64,000 nucleotides of DNA from Candidatus Heimdallarchaeota archaeon (GCA_019894765.1 JAGXNT010000022.1:17363-81362); one strand, 5' to 3'; shown: positions 16,934 through 26,690, counted from the first letter of the stretch. The notes: generated from the sequence alone by a model not told the origin. Numbers and translations: made by a program.

Positions 16934-19900
16934 ATGCTGTATGCTATAAAACATGCATTAAGAGGTATCAGTCGTCGAAAACTGAAGAACCTTATTAATA
17001 CAATAGGCATATTGATTGGAGTTTCACTTTTAGCGGGTGTGCAAATTGCAACTGACTCACTTGTTAATGCTATGCAAGAAACTGTGAGTCTGCGATATGG
17101 CGATGCTGATATAGTTGTGCAAAAAGGAGAATATATACCTGAGTTTTTTGATTATGAGATTTATAATCTGCTTAAATTAGTTCCCAATATCGATGGTATC
17201 GCTCCGAGAATAACTTCGCAAGTTATAGCTATTTCAGCTGCAACGGAACAAACAGAACCTTTCGTTACGATTATAGGAATAGATGAATATTTAGACGAAC
17301 CTTTTGGGCAGTTGTTACCTGATGAAACATATGGGAATAATGATTTTGATTTTAGTGATCTTGAACTTCAGTATAGTGGAGATCAATTATTATCTGGTGA
17401 GTGTATAATTGGAAATCTACTAGCTGAAGATGTCATCGACTTTGATGTAGAAGACGAAGGATTAGTAATGCCCAATGTCAATTTAATGTCAATTCTGTAC
17501 ACAAATGTAAGTGGGATCCTAAAAACTGAAACATTGAATGTTAAAGGAATCGCTAAAGTAGAAGGAAAAGGCGTGATAAATACTGGGTATGTTATTTTTA
17601 TGAAATTAAGCCATTTACAAGTATTATTCGATACATCCAGTATGGGTATAAACAATATTATTATCAGCACTACAAAAGGGAATGAAAATGCTGAGGAAGT
17701 CAAGAATAGCATTCATGAATTATTAGAAACTCAATATGGAGAGGAAGGGGAAAAATTCCAAGTAGACCCTCAAAAATTTGAGGCATTTAAGGACATTGAG
17801 GATTCCATAGGTAATTTCCGAGTTGTCTTGTATGTCTTTGGTTCATTAATTATCATTTCTGGTATCATGTTAATCATAAATATAACTTTGATGAATATTG
17901 ATGAAAGACAACGTTCGATTGGTATCATGCGAGCTATAGGAATGACGCAAAGACAATTGCTCATATCTTTAATTACGGAAAGTATGGTTCTCGGTGGAAT
18001 AGGATCAGCATTAGGTCTTGGTGGAGGAGTATTAAGTGGTCAAGGCATAATTTTTCTTTTGGAGAATTTCCTTGATATTGGTTCAATTTTAAAAGATATA
18101 CCATTGATTATTCAACCTCGAGGATTTTTGATTTCATTTTCAATTGGAATAGTCATTTCTCTTCTAGCAGCACTTTATCCTGCATGGAAAGCTTCGCGAA
18201 TTGATATAGTAGAAACAATAAATGAGGTTGAAACACCACAGATTCGACGAAAAACCGGTAATTGGTCCATCATCCTGGGTATTCTTCTGATCTTAACATC
18301 AATAGGAGCATTTGTAATATCACTTATAATTGAAACATTACCTGATTGGCGTTGGATGATATTCATAAGTAGTATACTTGGATTTCTATTTGGATTAGGA
18401 TTCACGCTTTCGAGAATAATTGGTTCAAGAATATCATTTAATGGATTCTCTTTATCTTGGATGGTTACAGGATTGCTTTCCGTACTTTTACTTAATCCAT
18501 TCATGAAAAACCTGGGAGTTGATGAAGAATGGGCTTTGTATACATTCCTTATTGGTATGTTAGCATTAGTATTTGGAACGATAATATTCATAGCCTTAAA
18601 CCTGGAATGGATTTCAAATCGATTCAATGATGTCTTTCAACAAATCAAGCGAATGCGCTCTATGGGAATTGTCTCAATGCGTTATGTCGGGAAGAAAAAG
18701 ACTAGATCAGCGTTAACATTTGCAATTTTTGGTGTTATTTTAACGATGAACGTTTTTCTGGCTGTTTTCACAGGTAGTTTTACCTTGGGTTTCGATGATT
18801 TTGCTGAACAAGAAGAAGGAGGAGTAAATATCATTGCGTATTCACCGGGTATCGATCTTAGTTTTCTCAACATAACTGGAGATCCTATTGATATTATAAA
18901 AAATGCAGATCCAAATGTAGAGAGAGTTGTTGGAATGAAATTCAAACTTTCACTTTTAGGTGCTTTTGCTAATCTGCGTTTTTCTGCTACGAATGAATCG
19001 ACGACAATTACTGAAGAACTCACTGTCCCATCAGATACGTGGGGTATTAATGAAGAATTTCTAGATATGACTGAATATCCTTTCGAAAGTGTTTGGGATG
19101 GAATTACAGGAGATCCTTGGGTAGCAGCTATGGATAATACAACAAATTACGTTATTTTACCAAACCTTTTGCAAGAGTTCGAGTTTGATGAAGGTGGGAA
19201 AACATATGTATTAGATGTTGAGCTTGGTAGTAATATCTCTATCCCTGAATCAGTAGACCCAGTTACTTTCGAAGTAACCTTGGGTAATTATACTGTAATT
19301 GCTTTCGTGGAGACAACATCTTACTCAATGCTATTTTCTAGTTATCTCTTTGTTAGTGAAAACTCCTCTATCTTCCAAGATTTTGATGAACCCACAGCTT
19401 ATCTTGTTCAAACCAATCCAAGGTTAACCACTGAACAAAATTTAGAAGTAAGTAGAAATATAGAAGCAGAATTACTTGGCTTTGATACTTTGTGTCTCAG
19501 AGATAGAATGGAGTCCTTTATGGAACTTATCACACAGTCAGTAAGTTTCATGCAAGCATTTGTTTCTCTTGGTTTAGTTGTTGGTGTTCTAGGGTTAATT
19601 GTGGTTTCTCTACGAGGTATTACTGAAAGAACTAGAGAAATTGGTATGATGCGAGCTTTAGGATTCCAAAGATCAGAAGTTATTACTGCTGTTGTCGTGG
19701 AGATTTTTGCAGTAGCTTTTGTTGGTTTAGTGATTGGTTTTGTGAATGGATTCATTCTAGGGTATGGTATGTATACACAGTATTTGACTGAATTTGATTT
19801 CAGATTTATCATCCCTTGGGCAACACTAGCTCTCTTCACCTTTGTTACCATTATACTTTCTATTATTGCAGCTGTTTTGCCAGCGAGACGAGCTTCGAAA

Positions 19901-19936
19901 ATACCTCCAAGTGAAGCGCTTCGATATACTGGTTAA
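16934..19936 (+). CDS. FtsX/MacB-type ABC transporter permease, duplicated single chain
   Basis: About 1000 residues from ATG 16934 (GGAG 8 nt upstream; GTG 16925 lies inside the ribosome site). Two FtsX modules are fused. The first has an N-terminal membrane helix (LINTIGILIGVSLLAGVQIA), a large outside domain, and three helices with the typical GIMRAIGMTQRQLLISLITES loop. Four extra helices form the centre. A second module has its own outside domain and the loop GMMRALGFQRSEVITAVVVE, ending ARRASKIPPSEALRYTG. Such permeases work mechanically with a MacB/LolD-type ATPase to move lipids, lipoproteins or peptides; no ATPase gene lies nearby. Confidence 0.9.
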   Translation: MLYAIKHALRGISRRKLKNLINTIGILIGVSLLAGVQIATDSLVNAMQETVSLRYGDADIVVQKGEYIPEFFDYEIYNLLKLVPNIDGIAPRITSQVIAISAATEQTEPFVTIIGIDEYLDEPFGQLLPDETYGNNDFDFSDLELQYSGDQLLSGECIIGNLLAEDVIDFDVEDEGLVMPNVNLMSILYTNVSGILKTETLNVKGIAKVEGKGVINTGYVIFMKLSHLQVLFDTSSMGINNIIISTTKGNENAEEVKNSIHELLETQYGEEGEKFQVDPQKFEAFKDIEDSIGNFRVVLYVFGSLIIISGIMLIINITLMNIDERQRSIGIMRAIGMTQRQLLISLITESMVLGGIGSALGLGGGVLSGQGIIFLLENFLDIGSILKDIPLIIQPRGFLISFSIGIVISLLAALYPAWKASRIDIVETINEVETPQIRRKTGNWSIILGILLILTSIGAFVISLIIETLPDWRWMIFISSILGFLFGLGFTLSRIIGSRISFNGFSLSWMVTGLLSVLLLNPFMKNLGVDEEWALYTFLIGMLALVFGTIIFIALNLEWISNRFNDVFQQIKRMRSMGIVSMRYVGKKKTRSALTFAIFGVILTMNVFLAVFTGSFTLGFDDFAEQEEGGVNIIAYSPGIDLSFLNITGDPIDIIKNADPNVERVVGMKFKLSLLGAFANLRFSATNESTTITEELTVPSDTWGINEEFLDMTEYPFESVWDGITGDPWVAAMDNTTNYVILPNLLQEFEFDEGGKTYVLDVELGSNISIPESVDPVTFEVTLGNYTVIAFVETTSYSMLFSSYLFVSENSSIFQDFDEPTAYLVQTNPRLTTEQNLEVSRNIEAELLGFDTLCLRDRMESFMELITQSVSFMQAFVSLGLVVGVLGLIVVSLRGITERTREIGMMRALGFQRSEVITAVVVEIFAVAFVGLVIGFVNGFILGYGMYTQYLTEFDFRFIIPWATLALFTFVTIILSIIAAVLPARRASKIPPSEALRYTG

Positions 19937-20026
19937 GCAATCTTCTTGTTAAGAGACTACGAGAAACACTTATTATGTAAGAGGTTATTCTTTTTTTGAT
20001 TATTCGAAGGGTGTGAAAGGTCCAAA

Positions 20027-20494
20027 TTGGCATTGGAAACAGTTGAAGAATTGATAATCTTTATCGATCTAGATAACTTCAAAGAAATATCAGAAGAACA
20101 AGGTTGGGTTAATTACAAACCAAATGAAATTACTGGAACTCTAACAGAATTGATTGCGAATTTTATTAGAAAACATGTTGGAGAAGTAATTTATGGTCTA
20201 GATGAAAAAAGAGGAACAGAAGAATGCATGCTACGATTAGCAGGAGCTTTATCACACGAAATTATTATATCTGATTTAGAATATATTGCAAGTAGAATTC
20301 GAGAAATAGGTTTTGAATGTGGTTGTGAAACCTCAGTAAGCATTGGTGTTTCTAGAGGCCCCTATACACCAATAAGACCCACTGGCCCCTATCAATGGTC
20401 GAAAAGGTTATTTAAGGGACAAGCACAAAGACTCGCTCATAAAGCATTGAAAAAAGCTAAAAGACAAGGTGGAAATAGAATCGTTTTCTTATAA
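20027..20494 (+). CDS. Nucleotide-cyclase-fold (GGDEF/GTP cyclohydrolase III-like) protein, degenerate
   Basis: A 155-residue protein starting at TTG 20027 (GAAAGG 6 nt upstream). It keeps the fold marks of the cyclase/GGDEF superfamily: IIFIDLDNFKEIS (metal-binding Asp region) and the C-terminal pattern SVSIGVSRGP then AHKALKKAKRQGGNRIVF. Where GGDEF would stand there is RLAGALSHEIIIS, so a diguanylate cyclase is unlikely. The piece NEITGTLTELI resembles a segment of archaeal GTP cyclohydrolase III. It may hydrolyse or cyclise a nucleotide, or only bind one. It is 23 nt upstream of a PHP phosphoesterase and probably co-transcribed. Confidence 0.7.
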   Translation: MALETVEELIIFIDLDNFKEISEEQGWVNYKPNEITGTLTELIANFIRKHVGEVIYGLDEKRGTEECMLRLAGALSHEIIISDLEYIASRIREIGFECGCETSVSIGVSRGPYTPIRPTGPYQWSKRLFKGQAQRLAHKALKKAKRQGGNRIVFL

Positions 20495-20517
20495 TTTTAT
20501 CGTATAACTGGATCCGT

Positions 20518-21165
20518 ATGAAGATGAATCAAACTATTGTGAAAAAAGTGTCCTCTCAAGATAGAAGGGAAGGTTTTCTTGTTGATATGCATATTCATAC
20601 GAATTATTCAATGGATTCCACATTTACTTTAGAGGAAACTCTCATCGAGCTTGATGGAGTGGTGGATGCATTGATAATTACTGATCATAATACAATGGGT
20701 AATTTTTCAGAAGAAATTCTCAAAGCATTAGAATCAAAATATCATATGAAGATTTTTACTTCATCCGTTGAAATATCAACGACTCAAGGGGATATTCTAG
20801 CTTATGACATTTCTGCAGCTCCTTCAGAAAATCTAAGGCCAGATGAAATAATTGACATTATCCATTCAGAAAACGGTTTAGCAGTTGCTGCTCATCCATT
20901 TACTCTACTTGGTTTATGGGACTTGATCTTTGACCTTAACTTTGATGCAATAGAAATCAATGGAACAAGATCAAAACAAGCTAATAAATATGCAAAGGAA
21001 GCAGCAGAATCATTGGGTTTACCATGTATAGGTGGCAGTGATTCTCATAGAAGATTTCAAGTAGGTACTTGTGTGACGGAATTCCCAGAAAAAATTGATT
21101 CTATTAAGGAAATAATTGATTTTGTAAAGAAAGGGAAATGTAAACCAGTTTTTCTACAATATTAG
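20518..21165 (+). CDS. PHP-domain phosphoesterase
   Basis: A 215-residue metal-dependent hydrolase. The four PHP motifs are present: DMHIHTNYSMD, ITDHNTM, AAHPF and GGSDSH. The length is that of stand-alone PHP proteins, which cleave small phosphate esters such as AMP-derived bisphosphates or histidinol phosphate. It starts at Met1 or Met3. Its tight spacing to the cyclase-fold gene upstream suggests one makes or alters a phosphorylated compound that the other degrades; this is inference. Confidence 0.85.
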   Translation: MKMNQTIVKKVSSQDRREGFLVDMHIHTNYSMDSTFTLEETLIELDGVVDALIITDHNTMGNFSEEILKALESKYHMKIFTSSVEISTTQGDILAYDISAAPSENLRPDEIIDIIHSENGLAVAAHPFTLLGLWDLIFDLNFDAIEINGTRSKQANKYAKEAAESLGLPCIGGSDSHRRFQVGTCVTEFPEKIDSIKEIIDFVKKGKCKPVFLQY

Positions 21166-21183
21166 AAATAATTGAATAATCAC

Positions 21184-22329
21184 TTATTTCTTTATAATCA
21201 TTTTATCAATCATTTCATCTGTGAACTTGTTTCTTCGTTCTTGATGCTCTGAAACAAAAATTTGCACTTTTTCTGCTAAGGTTTTCTTGCATTGCCCACA
21301 AAGTAGTTTTCCAGAAAGACAGTTTGTTCTCATTTCTTCAACCTTTTTATCATCAGGTTCGAAAAGATAATACTCATACCAGAAAACATTGCATTTATCT
21401 GGTTCACCACCAAGTTCTCTTTGTTCTTCCACTGTAGCTCGACCTCCAGTATATGAACGCATAATCTTCTTACTAGCGGATTTAGGTGTATCAGTGGTAA
21501 ATATGCATGAGTCAGGTTCTGAAGCTGACATCTTTCCACCTTCTGCTAATCCTGGAAAGAATTTACAATGAATTGCAGCTGGTTTATAGTAACCAAGTTT
21601 AGGAGCAACATCTCGAGTAATTCTCCAATAAGGATCTTGATCTATTGCAGCAGGAATTAATATTGGGATATTTTTTCTTTTCAATTTTGATGGGAGAAAA
21701 CAAGGCATAGCCTGAATCGAAGGATAAAATATCATTCCAACATTGGATTCATTTGTGAAACCAAAAACAGCTCGAGCAGTTGAAAAAGTAGTTCTTTTAG
21801 CAACCTCTACAGCTATCTGATACATGGTTGGAGTTAATTGAGAATCGAAAATGAAGTGTGTTTTTTTAGGATCAAAACCGACAGCCATAACATCCTTAGC
21901 ATTTTCGTATGCGTAGTCTTTGGTTTCTTGAAAAGTTAATTTTTGATTGAACAGGAATTTTTCATCATCTGTCATTTGGAAATAAAGTTCAACGTCAAAT
22001 ATATCTTGTAACCATTTTGTGAAAATCCAAGGTACTAAATGCCCGAGATGGGTGTGACCAGATGGACCTCTCCCTGTATAGAGAGCAAATTTCTCGCCTT
22101 TTTCCAATTGCTTTAGGATCCAATCAAAATCTCGATGACTGAAGAACAAACCTCTTCGCAATAAAAGATGTAATTTGCCTTTACTATATTTATTCATAAC
22201 CGCGATTTCTTTTTCGGTTAGTAGTGTCGTACCAAATTTCTTAACTAATGTCTTGTAATCAATAACACCACTAACTTCCCAAGGTGTAACAACCATTTCA
22301 TTGGATTTCTTACTTTTTTCTTCAGACAT
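21184..22329 (-). CDS. trpS: Tryptophanyl-tRNA synthetase, archaeal/eukaryotic type
   Basis: About 381 residues from ATG 22329 (GGAAG upstream; TTG 22344 is open too). The class I signatures are TGRGPSGHTHLGHLVPW (HIGH-type HLGH) and KMSAS. FTKWLQDIFDVELYFQMTDDEK is very close to human WARS. It attaches tryptophan to tRNA(Trp). A C-terminal pair CGQC is typical of the archaeal/eukaryotic form. It is convergent with the PHP gene, with 18 nt between their stops. Confidence 0.95.
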   Translation of the reverse strand: MSEEKSKKSNEMVVTPWEVSGVIDYKTLVKKFGTTLLTEKEIAVMNKYSKGKLHLLLRRGLFFSHRDFDWILKQLEKGEKFALYTGRGPSGHTHLGHLVPWIFTKWLQDIFDVELYFQMTDDEKFLFNQKLTFQETKDYAYENAKDVMAVGFDPKKTHFIFDSQLTPTMYQIAVEVAKRTTFSTARAVFGFTNESNVGMIFYPSIQAMPCFLPSKLKRKNIPILIPAAIDQDPYWRITRDVAPKLGYYKPAAIHCKFFPGLAEGGKMSASEPDSCIFTTDTPKSASKKIMRSYTGGRATVEEQRELGGEPDKCNVFWYEYYLFEPDDKKVEEMRTNCLSGKLLCGQCKKTLAEKVQIFVSEHQERRNKFTDEMIDKMIIKK

Positions 22330-22499
22330 GATAATTTCTTCCAAAGATTCCGAACAATTCTAGATATCTAGAAGATTTCTTCTAACTTAAAAGTCTTTCA
22401 GCAACTAGAAACAAAATTAGAAAAGATAAAAATTAAATAATGTTCTAGAATCCTAAAACACATAACTCGAAAATTAATGAAAAAGAATGGAAATAATGT

Positions 22500-23063
22500 T
22501 TAGATTGTGACTTCTTTTTCTTCCTCAATTTCACCGAGAATGAAGTCAGATTCTTCAGAGCTCTGAGTTTCAACTGCTTCAGGATCACCGGTTTCTTTGA
22601 ACCATTCTTCTCTCATATCAATAGATTGTTCCTCTTTGATGAGAGCTTTTCGCTCGTGTATCCTATCCATTCCGTCATACCATTCATCCATCTTTTGGGA
22701 ACGGGCTATCTTCTCTGCTCTTCGCTTCTTAATCTCAGTTGGGGAGAACTTCCATCGAAGCCATTCACCAAAAGCCATTTTGTTTGGTTCAAGAACATAT
22801 TTCTTTACGAAATACTGAACTGCAAGTATTTGGAATAAAACCATAAAAATACCCATAATTCCTAAAGGCCAAGTAACTCCTAAAGCACCTTCACCCTTAG
22901 TTATGATCAAATACATAGAAACGGGAATTACACCAATTGCGATCATAAGTATTGGAATTCCAAATATAATAAACGCTCCTTCTATCATGTAGAACATTAC
23001 TACATAAATAAAATCACCGAAACTACCGGTTCTCTGTTTCTTTTCTGGTGGAACGTAAGTCAA
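22500..23063 (-). CDS. Two-helix membrane protein with charged cytosolic tail, unknown
   Basis: A 187-residue protein starting at TTG 23063. Hydrophobic segments are FIYVVMFYMIEGAFIIFGIPILMIAIGVIPVSMYLII (probably two helices) and GIMGIFMVLFQILAVQYFV. About 90 polar residues follow (FSPTEIKKRRAEKIARSQKMDEWYDGMDRIHERK), with an acidic end. I recognise no motif. It lies between trpS and carS in the same direction. Confidence 0.7.
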   Translation of the reverse strand: MTYVPPEKKQRTGSFGDFIYVVMFYMIEGAFIIFGIPILMIAIGVIPVSMYLIITKGEGALGVTWPLGIMGIFMVLFQILAVQYFVKKYVLEPNKMAFGEWLRWKFSPTEIKKRRAEKIARSQKMDEWYDGMDRIHERKALIKEEQSIDMREEWFKETGDPEAVETQSSEESDFILGEIEEEKEVTI

Positions 23064-23174
23064 TGTATATCACATAAAGATTCGTTATATGAACTTCTAC
23101 TTGGTTATTTATAAGCTTGTGTTTAATTACAAAAAATGCTAAAAAAATTCGAGCAGGTCATATTCGGTGAATCG

Positions 23175-23729
23175 TTACCACCAAACATCTTTCCAACCCA
23201 TCGTATATCCAACTGCATTCGCTGCAAAGTGAAGTATTAATGATAATGGGATTATAATTACCCAATAAGTCCATGGAAAGGCTGTATCAATTCTTGCAAA
23301 CGCTAATCCGAAAACAATGAACCCAATTTGATCCATGATTATAAGTGAGCCGCCAGGCGGGATATTTAATCTTCTTTTGATAAAGGAACCAACAGCATCC
23401 CCTGTAACACCACCTAAACCTTGCAAGAAACCATTAGTTAATGGAACTATAAATGGAGGATCTACCATATTTTTGAAGATAATATTAGTGAACCACCATG
23501 AAACAAATATCCCAAATAGAAAACCGGCAATGAAACCAGCAGCAAAACCCCTTATTGTTTTGTTGTTTCCTAGGATTCTTCTTCCATCAAACCAGTTCTT
23601 TCTGAAATCCATAGGAAGTCCCCCTCCAAACAACATAGGAGATGTATTAGAAATGAAAGAAGGAAGGACAAAAAATATTGCATTAAAAACCTCTGATTTT
23701 ATTAGAAGTTCAAACCATGATGGAAGCAT
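23175..23729 (-). CDS. carS: CDP-archaeol synthase
   Basis: A 184-residue integral membrane enzyme that activates digeranylgeranylglyceryl phosphate with CTP, the step before polar head groups are added to archaeal ether lipids. The family pattern is clear: LPMDFRKNWFDGRRILGNNKTIRGF (the P-x-D..DGRR.x.G..KT.RG signature), then GDAVGSFIKRRLNIPPG and IMDQIGFIVFGL, where the acidic residues bind metal. Five or so membrane helices fit. It supports an archaeal ether-lipid membrane. Confidence 0.93.
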   Translation of the reverse strand: MLPSWFELLIKSEVFNAIFFVLPSFISNTSPMLFGGGLPMDFRKNWFDGRRILGNNKTIRGFAAGFIAGFLFGIFVSWWFTNIIFKNMVDPPFIVPLTNGFLQGLGGVTGDAVGSFIKRRLNIPPGGSLIIMDQIGFIVFGLAFARIDTAFPWTYWVIIIPLSLILHFAANAVGYTMGWKDVWW

Positions 23730-23912
23730 TTTTTCGTCACTTTCTAAAGAGTTTTTACGGGGTATTATTCTTATTGAACGAGAATTATAAACTATTAAAA
23801 TTTTCTCATCTAATGCAATACAAGAAAATAACTAAAGTAGTTAAAATACTTTAATACCAATATCTAGATTAAGAAAATAGATGGCATGTAGATAGGAGAA
23901 CATTACTTAACT

Positions 23913-24947
23913 TTGAAAATCTTTTGTAAGAATAGAATCAATCTCAAATTCCGAGATTCCGAATTATTATTAGATCCGAAAATCATGGATTCTAGTGCAA
24001 GCTGTATTTTTGTTTCTCATGCTCATACTGATCATTTACCACGAAGTAAGAAGAAACCAAATTTTACTCCAACAGCTGTATGTTCCGAAGCAACTGCCAG
24101 ACTCTTTTTTGAAAGAATGGGTTATGAAGTTCAGCAAAATCATTCTTGGTCAAATGATGAGTTTGAAATTAAAACATTACCAGGTGGGCACACGTTTGAT
24201 TCAACAGTTGCTGAGATAAGTAATCTGGAGACTGGTCAAAATATAATTTATACTGGCGATATTAATATTGAAAATAGAGGGTATCTAAAAGGATTCGAAC
24301 CAAAAAAATGTGATATCCTGATTCTGGAAGCTACTTGGGGTGATCGTGACTATAGATTTCCTTCTTTTGAAAAGCAAATTGAAAAAGCAAAAGAATTCAT
24401 ACTTCATGAATTAGAAAAAGGCTATCCTGTAGCACTTCTTGGTTATTCACTTGGAAAATCACAATTATTGAATTATTGTCTTGGTAATTTAAGTGATACT
24501 CGATTCTCGAGTAATTCGATTTGGAAAATGGAGCAAGTACACAGAGAACTAGGATTAAATCTTTTTGAGACAGAGAAACTACCCCAAAATCTAGAAGAAG
24601 AAGCAATAGCTAATAGTAGTCCATGGATACTATTCTATAATCACGTTGGATATAAAGATCCCACACTTGGCAAGTTGAAAACAAAATACAATTTGAAAGT
24701 CGTTGGATTTTCTGGTTGGGCAAAAGACCTCGAAAGCTATAAATATAGAATGGGTGCTGATGCTGCTTTTACAATTAGTGACCATTCAGATTACAATAGT
24801 TTGCTTGAAATAGTAAAGAAAAGCGATCCTGACAAGATATTCACAGTTTTTGGGAATGCTCATGAATTAGCAAAAGATTTACAAAAAGATGGTTTTAATG
24901 CAGTACCATTAAAAGAAGGACAATCTACTTTGGATAATTTCTTTTAA
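23913..24947 (+). CDS. Metallo-beta-lactamase-fold nuclease, Artemis/Pso2/CPSF-like
   Basis: A 344-residue protein starting at a TTG. The MBL metal motif is FVSHAHTDHLPR, followed by LPGGHTFDSTVAE and IYTGDIN. The beta-CASP-like second half has GYSLGKSQLLN and FSGWAKD, then ISDHSDYNSLLEI and FTVFGNAHELA near the end. The family is annotated in archaea as exonuclease involved in RNA 3'-end processing or as Pso2/Snm1-like DNA repair nuclease. I favour a nuclease, with the substrate open. Confidence 0.85.
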   Translation: MKIFCKNRINLKFRDSELLLDPKIMDSSASCIFVSHAHTDHLPRSKKKPNFTPTAVCSEATARLFFERMGYEVQQNHSWSNDEFEIKTLPGGHTFDSTVAEISNLETGQNIIYTGDINIENRGYLKGFEPKKCDILILEATWGDRDYRFPSFEKQIEKAKEFILHELEKGYPVALLGYSLGKSQLLNYCLGNLSDTRFSSNSIWKMEQVHRELGLNLFETEKLPQNLEEEAIANSSPWILFYNHVGYKDPTLGKLKTKYNLKVVGFSGWAKDLESYKYRMGADAAFTISDHSDYNSLLEIVKKSDPDKIFTVFGNAHELAKDLQKDGFNAVPLKEGQSTLDNFF

Positions 24948-24957
24948 AAACCGAATG

Positions 24958-25326
24958 TTATTCTTCTTGAATTTCTAAATGCTCTCGAGCATAAATAATT
25001 AAACCTCTACGTTTTGCAAATTTCACTGCGGAATCACTAAATAAATTTGATACGATCATTCCTTTTCTATCAGTCAAGTCGTTCAAAATTCGTTCAAATC
25101 GTATGAGACGATCTACTCCTACCGTGCGTTTCCAATCAACAATTTTGACTAATAATTCATTTATCTCTAAATCTGAATTAGCTTTTAGTAACATTTCGAA
25201 ATGGTGTACTTTTCCACTGGAACCAATTACATCGACTTCTTTCTTAATTACAAAATCCATACTTCGAAAGAATGCTTTAGCAAGCTCTTGTAACTCTTGT
25301 AGATTCTCACCATTGTCTGTTAACAC
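24958..25326 (-). CDS. PD-(D/E)XK (Mrr-like) nuclease-fold protein
   Basis: 122 residues with a GTG start. The core FEMLLK, then LLVKIVDWKRTVGVDRLIRFERIL contains the D-x-K pair (VDWKR) expected in the restriction-endonuclease fold. MIVSNLFSDSAVKFAKRRGLIIYAREHL resembles the Mrr pattern (GI..T...f...A...A....I.L). Archaeal members are often single-domain and may act in repair or defence. No methyltransferase or DNA-recognition subunit is adjacent, so a classical restriction system is not supported. It is convergent with the MBL nuclease. Confidence 0.7.
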   Translation of the reverse strand: MLTDNGENLQELQELAKAFFRSMDFVIKKEVDVIGSSGKVHHFEMLLKANSDLEINELLVKIVDWKRTVGVDRLIRFERILNDLTDRKGMIVSNLFSDSAVKFAKRRGLIIYAREHLEIQEE

Positions 25327-25379
25327 GTGTGCGATATTCCTCCTGATTCACCTGCAATATCACATCAATAACATTAATA

Positions 25380-26486
25380 CTATTTTAATTCTTGTTCTTT
25401 TACTTTTTCTCTTGAAATGCCTGAAATATCCACTAATTCTTGAAGATTTTGCATGCCAAGGTCTCGTTTTTTGTTTTCCATTTCTTTAATCGCTTTCACA
25501 CAAAAGCTATTGAGAGGTGCTTCTAATCCAATTTCTTTAGCTTTATTCACAATATAACCATTGATAAAATCAACCTCAGTTTTTCGTTCCGATTTAAGAT
25601 CCCATAAGAAAGAGGATTTTATTTCTCCATGTCTTTTAATACTCACTTGTTTTACGATTTTACTAAGTAAACCAAATTTTATTTTTGTAAAGAAACTGTC
25701 TTTTGGTTTTGGTTTAAATAAGAATGATCTGACATTAATATTGTCAACCTTTTCAAGTGTTATTTTATTTGCTTCAGCAATATGAATGGTTTCTCTTTTC
25801 ATATCACCCATAATTTGGGAGATGGTCTTATGTCTTAAAAGCTCACCAATTGTTAAATTAAATATTGCACTTAGTGGTGTTATTACAGAATTTACTATTA
25901 GTTTGCTCCATCGAAAACCTACGATATTACTAGTTAAAATAGTGGGTCTCCAAAGTTCTAAGAAATTCTTCATCTCAATTAATCGGTGGTCATTGGAATT
26001 TTTGCCATTTTCAAAACCAAGGATAAAATCACCTGTTTTCGATGTAATCTTTATTTTCCCTGGTTCAAATTTTGTTGCCCCCCACCCTACAACTCCAGCA
26101 ACGATTTGTTCTTTTGGCACATATTTCGCCATTAGGTCTGTATTACCAAATCCATTTTGTAAGCTGTATACCAGACTATTTGGAGTCATTATTGATTTTA
26201 TATCTTTCATAACCTTTTCAGTATCTAAATTCTTGACCACAATTAAGACGTGCTTGTATTTTCGATCCAAATCTTTGATGTTATTTTTAATAGGAATTTT
26301 GAATGGTTTTTCATAACCTTCTATTATTAATCCATTCTTCTTAATGGTATTATAATGATCACCTTTTCTATTAATTAAACAGACATCTATGTCCGCATCA
26401 TGTAGAATGGCACCAATAGTCCCACCTATCGACCCTGCGCCAATAATTAATACTTCTCCTGTTTTTCTGTCCTTACTCTCAGTCAT
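25380..26486 (-). CDS. 2-dehydropantoate 2-reductase family (PanE/ApbA-like) dehydrogenase
   Basis: A 368-residue NAD(P)H dehydrogenase. The N-terminal Rossmann loop is VLIIGAGSIGGTIGAIL. YSLQNGFGN, VVGWGATKFEPGKI and WSKLIVNSVITPLSAIFNLTIGEL match the ketopantoate reductase family, including its catalytic lysine region. It is longer than typical PanE (about 300) because of a basic insert (FKPKPKDSFFTKIKFGLLSK). Ketopantoate reduction in coenzyme A synthesis is the best guess, but paralogues with other 2-keto acids are common. Confidence 0.8.
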   Translation of the reverse strand: MTESKDRKTGEVLIIGAGSIGGTIGAILHDADIDVCLINRKGDHYNTIKKNGLIIEGYEKPFKIPIKNNIKDLDRKYKHVLIVVKNLDTEKVMKDIKSIMTPNSLVYSLQNGFGNTDLMAKYVPKEQIVAGVVGWGATKFEPGKIKITSKTGDFILGFENGKNSNDHRLIEMKNFLELWRPTILTSNIVGFRWSKLIVNSVITPLSAIFNLTIGELLRHKTISQIMGDMKRETIHIAEANKITLEKVDNINVRSFLFKPKPKDSFFTKIKFGLLSKIVKQVSIKRHGEIKSSFLWDLKSERKTEVDFINGYIVNKAKEIGLEAPLNSFCVKAIKEMENKKRDLGMQNLQELVDISGISREKVKEQELK

Positions 26487-26690
26487 AATTTTTTACCTCT
26501 TGCAAGGAAATTCCAACAAACACTCTCAATCATGGACTTGTTATATATATTTTAGCGAATTTTATTTCTTTCGCTAAAAGAAAGAAAAACTAATCAAAAT
26601 ATCATTGTTTCTATAAACAAGAAATCAGTATAGAATACTAAATATTCAAAAGTAAATAAGATATTATAGAATTAGTTTGTAAAGGTAGGT

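Noticed and set aside
18175..18627. 150-residue antisense open frame within the FtsX-like permease
   Set aside because: Its composition is the mirror of membrane-helix codons; no motif or start signal.
24281..24300. tRNA T-loop-like string (GGATTCGAACC) near 24291
   Set aside because: It lies inside the MBL nuclease gene and no acceptor stem or anticodon arm can be drawn around it.
24958..25326. Restriction-modification system
   Set aside because: No methyltransferase or specificity gene is adjacent.
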